From NCBI RefSeq assembly GCF_023914155.1, contig NZ_JAMWYS010000013.1:18097-82096 (forward strand): a DNA stretch of 64,000 bases, given 5' to 3'. The translations under genes were made by a program, and so were the position numbers. The notes beneath the pieces were generated by a model. That model saw only the letters and a program-made list of their open reading frames with translations, made no database searches and was not told where the DNA came from. Shown piece by piece: positions 17,584 to 25,173 of this stretch; within the stretch, counting starts at the first letter, position 1, and each line of letters starts with the position of its first letter. Origin of the DNA: Solitalea agri (GTDB taxonomy: Bacteria; Bacteroidota; Bacteroidia; Sphingobacteriales; Sphingobacteriaceae).

Positions 17584-18750
17584 ATGGATCAAATTAAGAT
17601 AGCTATTGTGGGTTGGGGTTCTGTTTCGGCATTGGGTGCCGAAAAAAAAGATATCTGGACTACCTATTTAACTCCTCAGCACTGTTTTTCCCGAAAAGAA
17701 TTTCCAATGGGAAATGAATGGGTGGCTGTGCTGGATAAAAAATCAGCTCAATTGGTCGCAAAGGTTGCAGAGGAGAGTTCAAAATATCGCCAATTGGACC
17801 CTACTGCCTGGTATGCAATGGCGGCTTCTCGAATTGCTGTAGAACAAGCGGGTTGGCAAAATGATGATACAATAGGAATAAACTTAGGTTCCTCTCGCGG
17901 AGCTACCGAAGCTTTTGAAAAATACCATACACAGTTTATTGATTCTGGCGAACAAAATACCGACACGCTTTCTTCGCCAACTACCACTTTAGGGAACATT
18001 GCCAGTTGGGTAGGGGTGGACCTGGGTTCACATGGCCCCCAAATTTCTCATTCAATAACCTGTTCAACCGCATTACACGCTGTTCTAAACGCAGTGGCCT
18101 GGCTCAAATCGGGCTTGTCGGATAAATTTTTGGCTGGCGGTTCAGAAGCGCCCTTAACACCTTTTACGCTTGCGCAAATGAAAGCTTTAAAGGTGTATGC
18201 TAATACCGATACAGATTTTCCTTGTCAATCGATGAATTTATTGAAAACCCGAAATTCGATGATTTTGGGAGAAGGAGCTGCTGTATTTGCATTGCAACGG
18301 GAGGCTGAAAATGCTCTTGCCTTTATTACCGGAATTGGATACGGCACCGAGATCATAAAGCATGGTGCATCAATTTCAGAAAACGCAACCTGTCAACAAC
18401 AGGCTATACGTATGGCCATTAAGGGACATGATCCGGAAAGTATCGACGCAATCGTATTACATTCTCCCGGAACGGTAAAAGGTGACGAATCGGAGATAAA
18501 AGCCATTGAAGCCGTTTTTGGAAATTATAAACCTTTGCTCACTTCAAACAAATGGAAGATCGGCCATACTTTTGGAGCATCAGGTTCTTTGAGTATGGAA
18601 ATGGCTATATTAATGCTTCAGCATAATCAGTTTATCCAACCACCTTATTTGCTTCAGCAGGAAATTAAAAAGCCTTTGAAGAAAATTTTGGTAAATGCAG
18701 TAGGTTTTGGAGGAAACGCGGTAAGTATTTTAATAGAAAGAGGAAAGTGA
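17584..18750 (+). CDS. beta-ketoacyl synthase-like protein
   Basis: 388 aa thiolase-fold condensing enzyme of the KAS I/II type. The active-site Cys is in SITCSTALHAVL. The first catalytic His is in LHSPGTVKGDESEIKAIEAVFG, where HGTGT is changed to HSPGT. The second His is in IGHTFGASGSL. It lacks neighbouring ACP or reductase genes, so it may serve a specialised lipid or pigment pathway (flexirubin-type or aryl polyene) or be a non-canonical KAS. The product cannot be deduced. Confidence 0.82.
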   Translation: MDQIKIAIVGWGSVSALGAEKKDIWTTYLTPQHCFSRKEFPMGNEWVAVLDKKSAQLVAKVAEESSKYRQLDPTAWYAMAASRIAVEQAGWQNDDTIGINLGSSRGATEAFEKYHTQFIDSGEQNTDTLSSPTTTLGNIASWVGVDLGSHGPQISHSITCSTALHAVLNAVAWLKSGLSDKFLAGGSEAPLTPFTLAQMKALKVYANTDTDFPCQSMNLLKTRNSMILGEGAAVFALQREAENALAFITGIGYGTEIIKHGASISENATCQQQAIRMAIKGHDPESIDAIVLHSPGTVKGDESEIKAIEAVFGNYKPLLTSNKWKIGHTFGASGSLSMEMAILMLQHNQFIQPPYLLQQEIKKPLKKILVNAVGFGGNAVSILIERGK

Positions 18751-18778
18751 AAAGCATAATCTTTTCACTTTCCTCTTT
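18737..18778. terminator. strong bidirectional terminator
   Basis: An 18-bp perfect stem, AAAGAGGAAAGTGAAAAG with its complement, around a 6-nt loop (CATAAT). Its left arm overlaps the last codons and stop of the ketoacyl synthase gene; the cysteine synthase gene converges from the right. Confidence 0.85.
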
Positions 18779-18789
18779 AATTTTTGAAA

Positions 18790-19845
18790 TTACACGCAAT
18801 TGCAGCGCATAATTGGATTATAGTCTAAAAATTCAATTTTAGAAGCAAGGTAACCTTCTTTTAGCGGCTCTTCTTTCATCAAATCGGTACTTAAATACTT
18901 CTTGTTACTGTCGGAGAAGATAGTAACTACGTTGGCATTACTGCCCATCTCGTTTTGCAGTTTTACAGCACCAACAAAATTGGCTCCCGAAGATATACCT
19001 ACAGCCAGGCCTAATTGTCTTGATAACTTTTGGGCAACCAAAATTGAGTCACCGTCTGAGGCCTGAATCACAGGGTCTAATTGGTCAAGTTTTACAATTG
19101 CAGGAATAAATTCGTCAGAAATACCTTGAATACGGTGAGCGCCTACTTTGTATCCGGTGGTTAATGTTGGCGATTCAGCGGGTTCCAATGGGTGAACTTT
19201 AATACCTGGGTGGATAGAACGCAAATAATTTCCTACCCCCATCACTGTACCTCCAGTTCCTACGCCGGCAACAAAGGCATCCGGAACCAGGTCAACGTGT
19301 TTCAACTGATTCCAAATCTCAATGCCGGTAGACCTTGCATGTGCCTCTGCATTGTATTGATTAGAAAACTGGCAGGGTAAAAATACATTTGGGTTTTCGG
19401 CAGCAAGCTTTTCCGAAAGGGCAATACTTCCCAGGAATCCCCCTTCTTCTTTGCTGATCAAAATAATTTCGGCGCCAAGGCTGCGAATAATATCAATCCG
19501 CTCTTTGCTTAGCCAATTAGGCATTATAATTTTAACGGGATGTCCTAAAGCGCGACCAATGGCTGCAAATGCAATACCGGTGTTGCCGCTGGTTGCTTCA
19601 ATAATAACATCATTTCGCTTGATCTTTCCCTGACGATAGGCTTGTTCTAAAATAAACAAGGCCATTCTGTCTTTAATACTTCCTGTGAGATTGAAGTGCT
19701 CACATTTTACGTAAATCTTTCTTTTTTCTCCCTCGTAAGAGTATAAGATCTCTAACATCGGTGTATTTCCTACCAAATGTTTAAGATGTTTAAATTTTAA
19801 TTCCAATTCGGGACTTAATGTTTGCTTCGTTTCCAGAACTATCAT
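18790..19845 (-). CDS. PLP-dependent cysteine synthase family protein
   Basis: 351 aa fold-type II PLP enzyme of the O-acetylserine sulfhydrylase / cystathionine beta-synthase family. The PLP lysine is in [10 protein letters not shown]; the substrate loop is [12 protein letters not shown]; the phosphate-binding turn is in [12 protein letters not shown]. The C-terminal tail NPIMRCNCV carries two Cys. Probably makes cysteine from activated serine and sulfide, but related Bacteroidota paralogues use other substrates. Monocistronic. Confidence 0.88.
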   Translation of the reverse strand: MIVLETKQTLSPELELKFKHLKHLVGNTPMLEILYSYEGEKRKIYVKCEHFNLTGSIKDRMALFILEQAYRQGKIKRNDVIIEATSGNTGIAFAAIGRALGHPVKIIMPNWLSKERIDIIRSLGAEIILISKEEGGFLGSIALSEKLAAENPNVFLPCQFSNQYNAEAHARSTGIEIWNQLKHVDLVPDAFVAGVGTGGTVMGVGNYLRSIHPGIKVHPLEPAESPTLTTGYKVGAHRIQGISDEFIPAIVKLDQLDPVIQASDGDSILVAQKLSRQLGLAVGISSGANFVGAVKLQNEMGSNANVVTIFSDSNKKYLSTDLMKEEPLKEGYLASKIEFLDYNPIMRCNCV

Positions 19846-20245
19846 AAAGTTTTATTTGGTTTAGATTCGATGCGAAGTAAATTATTTTTTCTTTAAAAAA
19901 ATAATATTTATTCAATGTAATCACTTGTTTACCAAATATATATAACTGGTTTTCATATTGTTTTTTTAGGAAAATAAATATGATTTTAAGCAGGTTTTTT
20001 ATTTTTTTCCAAAATTCTAATTTCGGAATTTATGATTTCAGCTCACCATTTTAACTGGTTGTTTTCTCTGGGTATGAAGAAGCAAAGTGAATCTTTCCAC
20101 AGAAAATGTTAAAGGGATTATCTTTTTGTTTTCCAGTATATGCAATTGTATCAACGAAGTTGAAATAATAAAGCCCTCGAATAGAAAGAATTTTTATTTA
20201 ACTAAGTTTGCTGCTCATCAACCATTTTATCTCTGCTTTAAACAA
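19846..20245. other. 400-bp divergent intergenic region
   Basis: Very AT-rich spacer between the cysteine synthase and the Crp-like gene. It holds a perfect minus-strand -7 element TATATTTG at 19933-19940 for the cysteine synthase (leader about 80 nt). No promoter for the plus-strand gene was found with confidence. The Crp reading frame runs open through 20087-20245 from a GTG, but that extension does not look like protein of the Crp family. Confidence 0.5.
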
Positions 20246-20821
20246 ATGTCCTACGAAAACCTCAAGCAAAAGATACTTTCTTATTCAACCTTTACGGTGG
20301 AAGAACTAGAATTGATTCTTTCCAAATTCACAGCCACTACTTTTAAAGCGAAGGAGTTTTTATTGTCAGAAGAGAAAATATGCGCTTCAGTTTACTTTAT
20401 AACGAAGGGGTTGGTACGCACTTATTATGTTAGAGATGGTAAGGAGATAACTACTTATTTGGCTTGCGATGATCAATTTATTTCTGCCTACACCAGTTTC
20501 ATTACACAATCAGCATCGGTTGAAATGATGCAGGCAATTGAGGAAACAGAGGTTCTTTCTGTTTCATACAAAAACATGCAAGAGTTGTATCAAGCTGTTC
20601 CTAACTGGCAAGTTATTGGCAGATTATTGGCTGAATACAATTATATATGCATGGCCGATCGGGTGTTGAAACTGCAAGGTATACCCGCTAAAGAAAAGTA
20701 TGCAAACTTTCTTGCAACAAGTCCTTTTAAAATTGTTCAAAGAACCCCCATGATTCATATTGCATCTTACTTAGGTATTACACCCGAGTCGTTGAGCCGA
20801 ATCCGAAATGGCATTTCTTAA
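20246..20821 (+). CDS. Crp/Fnr family transcriptional regulator
   Basis: 191 aa from the ATG at 20246 (MSYENLKQKILSY). An upstream GTG would add 53 residues unlike the family. A cyclic-nucleotide-binding-like beta-barrel (VYFITKGLVRTYY, ITTYLACDDQFISA) is followed by a dimer helix and a C-terminal HTH whose recognition part is IASYLGITPESLSRIR. There is no N-terminal Cys cluster, so it is not an oxygen-sensing Fe-S FNR. The adjacent MBL hydrolase gene suggests a small local unit. It is the only Crp/Fnr-type protein in the window, relevant to the FNR-like boxes at 29.5-31.4 kb. Confidence 0.9.
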   Translation: MSYENLKQKILSYSTFTVEELELILSKFTATTFKAKEFLLSEEKICASVYFITKGLVRTYYVRDGKEITTYLACDDQFISAYTSFITQSASVEMMQAIEETEVLSVSYKNMQELYQAVPNWQVIGRLLAEYNYICMADRVLKLQGIPAKEKYANFLATSPFKIVQRTPMIHIASYLGITPESLSRIRNGIS

Positions 20822-20884
20822 CATTTGTCAAATGGAAGCAGTTTTCGATTTCGAAAATTTGTAAACGCATTAAGCATTTATCAA

Positions 20885-21556
20885 ATGATCGAAATCGCAA
20901 AAAACGTTTACCAGTTACCGTTACTTCCCAGAAACAGTATCAACTGTTATATTGTAGATGATTTACTAATTGACGCTGGCATAAGGGCCTCTGCTAGTAA
21001 AATTCTTAGAGCTCTTAAATTTCATAAAATTAACGCGCATGCACTGACTCATGCTCATGCCGACCACCAAGGAAGCAGTTCGTTGATTTGCAAACAATTG
21101 GGTATTCCATTATGGACTTCCGAAAAGGAAAAATCGAATGCAATGTCGGGAAGCGTAGTGGACGATTACCCGAATCCAAAGCATTTTATAGCCCGTTTTC
21201 AGCAGTTAAATTGGGCCGGTAAGGGTTTTAAAGTATCAAAAACGTTAGCAGAAGGTGATGAAGTAGGGAGCTTTACAGTTATTGAAACACCCGGTCACTC
21301 CAAAGGGCATATTTCTTTTTTTCGTGAATCGGATAGATTGCTAATTGCAGGTGATGCACTTGTAAATATGAACTTACTAACCACGGTAGTTGGGTTAAAT
21401 ACTCCACCCGCTTTATTCACAACCGATATGCTTCAAATGCAACAATCAGTGCTTAAGTTGTATAAGCTTAATCCTTCCATTATTTGCTTTGGTCATGGTC
21501 CTGTTTTGCGTAATGATAAAGGGCAATTTGAGAAATTGATAGCAAGGATGGGTTAG
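20885..21556 (+). CDS. MBL-fold metallo-hydrolase
   Basis: 224 aa from the ATG at 20885 (MIEIAKNVYQLPL); a TTG at 20825 is in frame but less likely. The zinc motif HAHADH is in LTHAHADHQGSS, with ligand His in ETPGHSKGHISF, Asp in AGDALVN and His in CFGHGPVL. Glyoxalase-II-like or lactonase-like hydrolase; substrate unknown. It follows the Crp-family gene by 63 bp and is probably cotranscribed. Confidence 0.88.
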   Translation: MIEIAKNVYQLPLLPRNSINCYIVDDLLIDAGIRASASKILRALKFHKINAHALTHAHADHQGSSSLICKQLGIPLWTSEKEKSNAMSGSVVDDYPNPKHFIARFQQLNWAGKGFKVSKTLAEGDEVGSFTVIETPGHSKGHISFFRESDRLLIAGDALVNMNLLTTVVGLNTPPALFTTDMLQMQQSVLKLYKLNPSIICFGHGPVLRNDKGQFEKLIARMG

Positions 21557-21646
21557 AAATCTTCGTTTTGTTTTGGGATATCGTTTTCTATTTATATTAA
21601 AAGCTTAAATTGCTCTAACATTATCGTAAAACATTATTGCCCGGCG

Positions 21647-22300
21647 ATGACTACCCAAGCTTTATCACTTTTTGTATCTGAAACAATCGGTACAGTTTCA
21701 GCCGAATGTAATATTCCTGAAAATGCCTATTGCGTACTTACGCTTGCTCACGGAGCTGGGGCGAACATGCAACACGAATTTATGGTGGCATTGTCGGAAT
21801 CGTTAGCCGAAAAGGGTATTGCTACAATACGATTTAACTTTCCGTTTATGGAAGGTAAAAAAGGAAGGCCCGATACGCCGGCTACAGCCTATAAAGCCAT
21901 TGATGCAGCCGTTTTAAAAGCAAGGGAGCTTTTTTCAGGTCTTCCGCTTTTTGTTTCAGGTAAATCATTTGGAGGGCGCATGAGCTCACAATATTTAGCA
22001 CTTCATCATTCTGAAAATGTTAAAGGAATCATTTTTTATGGCTTTCCTTTGCATTCACCCGGTAAACCTTCGGTTGAACGAGCTGAACATTTGAAAGAAG
22101 TTAAAGTGCCTTTGCTTTTTTTACAGGGGTCACGCGATGAGTTTGCAACCTGGGAGTTGATAAAATCTGTTTGTGATGAACTTTCACTAGCCACTTTGGT
22201 AGAAATTGAAGGGGCTAATCATGCTTTTAAGGCGGGTAAGAAAAATGTAATAGAGGTTCTCGTCGAAGCTATCCAAAATTGGATATTGAAAGTTATGTGA
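21647..22300 (+). CDS. alpha/beta hydrolase, KANL3/Tex30-like family
   Basis: 217 aa cytosolic alpha/beta hydrolase. LTLAHGAGANMQHEFM forms the oxyanion loop; the nucleophile Ser is in VSGKSFGGRMSS; the acid is in LQGSRDEFA; the catalytic His is in GANHAF. This matches the dienelactone-hydrolase-like YcjY/KANL3 group. Substrate unknown. It is followed after 44 bp by the Rossmann-fold gene in the same direction. Confidence 0.85.
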   Translation: MTTQALSLFVSETIGTVSAECNIPENAYCVLTLAHGAGANMQHEFMVALSESLAEKGIATIRFNFPFMEGKKGRPDTPATAYKAIDAAVLKARELFSGLPLFVSGKSFGGRMSSQYLALHHSENVKGIIFYGFPLHSPGKPSVERAEHLKEVKVPLLFLQGSRDEFATWELIKSVCDELSLATLVEIEGANHAFKAGKKNVIEVLVEAIQNWILKVM

Positions 22301-22344
22301 TTGTTAGGTTTTTAGTTTTAAATGTATTGTAATCAGTGATTTAA

Positions 22345-23001
22345 ATGAATAAGATAAAAGTAATAATTACAGGTACTACCGGTATGGTTGGCGAAGGGGT
22401 TTTGTTCGAATGCTTAAACAATCCCGAAGTCGCTGAAGTATTAAGCATTTCAAGACGACCCTATGAGGTAAAGCACCCTAAATTCAAGGAATTGATCGTG
22501 CCTGATTTCTTCCAGCTAGCTAATCATATGGAGTCATTAAGAGGGTATGATGCCTGTTTTTTCTGTGCCGGAGTGAGTTCGGTAGGTATGAAAGAAGATA
22601 AATATACCCTCCTTACTTATAATACTACACTGGCATTTGCGAGGGTGGTATCTGAAGCGAATAGTAATATGGTTTTCACCTACGTGTCGGGTATGCATAC
22701 CGATAGCTCTGAAAAAGGAAAAAGTATGTGGGCTCGGGTAAAAGGGAAAACGGAAAATGATTTGATGAAACTTCCCTTCAGAGCAGTATATAATTTTAGA
22801 CCGGGTGCAATGCTGCCGTTTAAGGGGCAGAAAAATTGGAAATCTATTTATAAAACTATTGTTAAGTTTATTAAAGCTTTTGCTCCCAAGAGTATATTAA
22901 CCATGCAAGAGGTTGGAAGAGCTATGATCAATGCAGTTATAAAAGGTTATCCGAAATCGATCTTAGAAATAGTGGATATTAAAGAACTCGCCAATAAATA
23001 A
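22345..23001 (+). CDS. NAD(P)-binding Rossmann-fold protein (atypical SDR)
   Basis: 218 aa. The dinucleotide-binding motif TGTTGMVGEGVL is at the N-terminus. Later FCAGVSS and YVSGMHT occupy the places of strand 4-5 motifs of atypical short-chain dehydrogenases (NmrA/HTATIP2-like). No YxxxK catalytic pair is plain, so it may bind NAD(P) without classical SDR chemistry. It ends in a strong terminator. Confidence 0.82.
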   Translation: MNKIKVIITGTTGMVGEGVLFECLNNPEVAEVLSISRRPYEVKHPKFKELIVPDFFQLANHMESLRGYDACFFCAGVSSVGMKEDKYTLLTYNTTLAFARVVSEANSNMVFTYVSGMHTDSSEKGKSMWARVKGKTENDLMKLPFRAVYNFRPGAMLPFKGQKNWKSIYKTIVKFIKAFAPKSILTMQEVGRAMINAVIKGYPKSILEIVDIKELANK

Positions 23002-23036
23002 AAAGACCTCACTCCGTGACAAGGAGTGAGGCCTTT
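23001..23036. terminator. bidirectional terminator
   Basis: CCTCACTCC / GGAGTGAGG stem (9 bp, 7-nt loop), extended by AAAAG / CTTTT after one mismatch. Between the convergent Rossmann-fold and dihydroorotase genes. Confidence 0.9.
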
Positions 23037-23039
23037 TAT

Positions 23040-24380
23040 TTAATTTCTATCAAATAATAAGCGTTGGCCTTTTTGATGATGGTCTAAAACGCCCTCATTA
23101 TAAACCAAATTACCGCTTACTATTGTATGAGTAACTTTTGATGTAAACGCTTGTCCTTCAAATGGCGACCAGCCACATTTATATAAAATGTTCTCTTTTG
23201 ATACTGTCCAAGGTGATTTAAGGTCAACTAAAACCAAGTCGGCCCAATATCCTTCACGGATGAACCCACGTTTCTCAATTTGAAAACAGATGGCAACATT
23301 ATGAGCCATTTTCTCCACTATTTTTTCAAGTGAAATTTTACCCTGATGATAAAACTCTAACATAGCAGTTAATGCATGCTGAACCAGCGGGCCGCCCGAA
23401 GGCGCTTTGCTATACGGTTGTTCTTTTTCTTCAATAGTATGTGGAGCATGATCAGTAGCAATCACATCAATATGGTCATTTAAAACAGCTTCAAAAATTT
23501 GAGATCTGTCGGTAGCCGATTTAACTGCCGGGTTCCATTTAATATAGTTGCCTTTAGCAGCATAATCAGCGTCGCTGAACCAAAGGTGATGAACACAGGC
23601 TTCAGCAGTAATCTTTTTGTCTTTTAAAGGAATGGTGTTTTCGAAAAGTTTGGTTTCGATACCGGTTGAAATGTGAAGAATATGCAAGCGGCTATCGAAT
23701 TTCTTTGCCAGTTCTACAGCTTTGCTCGATGATAGATAACAAGCTTCAGCATTGCGGATCAAAGGGTGCATTTCAGGTGTTAAGCCTTCTTCTCCATATT
23801 TTATCTTAAATAGCTCCAGGTTATGGCGAATCGTGGCCTCATCTTCACAGTGTGTTGCTACTAGCATCGGCACTTTCGAAAATATACCTTCCAGTGTTTT
23901 TTCGTTATCCACCAGCATGTTTCCGGTAGAAGAACCCATGAACACTTTTACCCCACATACATCTTTCGGATTTGTTTTCAAAACCTCTTCCAAATTATCA
24001 TTGCCTGCACCCATGAAAAATGAATAATTGGCAAATGAGTTACGGGCAGCGGTTTGGTATTTCTCTTCCAGTAAAGTCTGGCTGAGTGTATTTGGAACCG
24101 TATTGGGCATCTCCATAAACGAGGTGATACCGCCAGCTACCGCAGCCGCTGATTCGGAAGCGATATTTGCTTTGTGTGTTAATCCCGGCTCGCGGAAATG
24201 CACCTGATCATCAATGCATCCCGGTAAAAGGTATTTTCCTTCAGCATTAATTATCGTGTCAGCTGATGAATTAATAGAAGAATCAATCTTTTCAATAAAG
24301 CCATTTTTAATTAAAACATCAGCGTTGAATTGCCTGCCTTCGTTTACTATTGTGGCGTTTTTTATAAGGATAGAACTCAT
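23040..24380 (-). CDS. pyrC: dihydroorotase
   Basis: Cyclises N-carbamoyl-aspartate to dihydroorotate in pyrimidine synthesis. 446 aa from the ATG at 24380 (MSSILIKNATIV). A longer frame starts at 24458, but a -7-like element at 24407-24414 lies between the two, favouring the shorter form. Metal and substrate residues: IDDQVHFREPG (His61, Arg63), the carboxylated Lys145 in GVKVFMGSSTG, His177 in THCED, the His in LHISTG and the Asp in ATDHAPH. The usual first His of the HxH pair is Gln59, a substitution I recall as usual in Bacteroidota. Confidence 0.93.
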   Translation of the reverse strand: MSSILIKNATIVNEGRQFNADVLIKNGFIEKIDSSINSSADTIINAEGKYLLPGCIDDQVHFREPGLTHKANIASESAAAVAGGITSFMEMPNTVPNTLSQTLLEEKYQTAARNSFANYSFFMGAGNDNLEEVLKTNPKDVCGVKVFMGSSTGNMLVDNEKTLEGIFSKVPMLVATHCEDEATIRHNLELFKIKYGEEGLTPEMHPLIRNAEACYLSSSKAVELAKKFDSRLHILHISTGIETKLFENTIPLKDKKITAEACVHHLWFSDADYAAKGNYIKWNPAVKSATDRSQIFEAVLNDHIDVIATDHAPHTIEEKEQPYSKAPSGGPLVQHALTAMLEFYHQGKISLEKIVEKMAHNVAICFQIEKRGFIREGYWADLVLVDLKSPWTVSKENILYKCGWSPFEGQAFTSKVTHTIVSGNLVYNEGVLDHHQKGQRLLFDRN

Positions 24381-24406
24381 TTTTTGTGTTGAAATTTGGA
24401 GATGTG

Positions 24407-24414
24407 CAAAGGTG
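24407..24414 (-). promoter_or_regulatory. -7-like element for pyrC
   Basis: The minus strand reads CACCTTTG (one mismatch to TAnnTTTG), predicting a leader of about 22 nt before the ATG at 24380. Confidence 0.35.
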
Positions 24415-24505
24415 CGAATTTTGATTGTTTTATGGCAGTTTTTGATTGCTAAAAACATTCTGTTAAATTATTACAACAAAATCTACCTAATGGAACCTTT
24501 ACTTA

Positions 24506-25099
24506 TTGAAGAGAACATTGCTTAAGATTTATTTTTTTAGAGGCTATAAGGTTATGCTTGATAGCGATTTGGCCGGGCTATATGGTGTTACCACCAAACG
24601 ATTAAACGAACAAGTAAAACGAAATTTATTTCGATTTCCTGCTGATTTTATGTTCCAGCTTACTGAAGAAGAGTATGAGGAATATCTTTTGAGGTCGCAA
24701 TTTGCGACCTTAAAGGAAGAAAACTTGAGGTCACAATCTGCGACCTCAAAAACAGAAAACTTGAGGTCGCAATTTGCGACCTCAAGTGTAAAGCATGGTG
24801 GACGAAGGTATCTGCCTTATGTGTTTACAGAACACGGTGCTGTAATGCTAGCCAGCGTTTTAAATAGTCCGGTAGCAATTGAAGCTAGTATTTTGGTAGT
24901 AAGAGCATTCGTTAAATTGAGGAATTTACTGGAATCGAATAAAGAATTGGAGCAGAAGTTAAATGAACTGGAACGAACAACGAAAGGCAAATTTGATGAA
25001 CAGTCGGGTCAAATTGATCGTTTATTTAAGGCGCTTAGACAATTGATTAACCTACCTAACGAACCCCGAAAACGGATAGGCTATAAACCGGAAGATTGA
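24506..25099 (+). CDS. ORF6N domain protein with triplicated LRSQFAT motif
   Basis: 197 aa from a TTG. The ORF6N DNA-binding domain (phage antirepressor-like, KilA-N relative) is plain: YKVMLDSDLAGLYGVTTKRL, FRFPADFMFQL and GRRYLPYVFTEHGAVML. A charged coiled-coil tail follows. The native LRSQFAT segment is expanded to three 12-residue units encoded by palindromic DNA. The expected N-terminus (a MxxLLI..E.I start) is present in another frame: ATG at 24490 reads MEPLLIEENIA then TAA. So the gene either starts at TTG 24506 or has suffered a one-base frameshift. Confidence 0.8.
   Translation: MKRTLLKIYFFRGYKVMLDSDLAGLYGVTTKRLNEQVKRNLFRFPADFMFQLTEEEYEEYLLRSQFATLKEENLRSQSATSKTENLRSQFATSSVKHGGRRYLPYVFTEHGAVMLASVLNSPVAIEASILVVRAFVKLRNLLESNKELEQKLNELERTTKGKFDEQSGQIDRLFKALRQLINLPNEPRKRIGYKPED
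24689..24785 (+). repeat. three palindromic 36-bp tandem repeats inside the ORF6N gene
   Basis: Units begin at 24689, 24725 and 24761. Each starts with a 25-nt near-perfect palindrome of the form TTGAGGTCGC-AATTT-GCGACCTCAA and encodes LRSQFATxxxxx. The 36-bp period keeps the reading frame. Unit 2 has two changes (one per arm), units 1 and 3 are almost identical. Confidence 0.9.
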
Positions 25100-25161
25100 T
25101 CAATCCTTTGGTAGGATTGCTATAACCGATAACTCATAAGCCTCAATTGTTAAATAAATGC

Positions 25162-25169
25162 TAATTTTG
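25162..25169 (+). promoter_or_regulatory. perfect -7 element immediately before the helicase ATG
   Basis: TAATTTTG, a perfect TAnnTTTG, ends four bases before the ATG at 25174. If spacing is standard, transcription starts at or next to the start codon, implying a leaderless mRNA. Confidence 0.5.
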
Positions 25170-25173
25170 CGCC

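Noticed and set aside
20087..20245. N-terminal extension of the Crp-family regulator from GTG 20087
   Set aside because: The 53 added residues do not resemble the cNMP domain, and MSYENLKQK at 20246 is a normal family start.
24381..24458. Longer dihydroorotase from ATG 24458
   Set aside because: A -7-like element lies inside the extension, and MSSILIKNATIV is the usual N-terminus.
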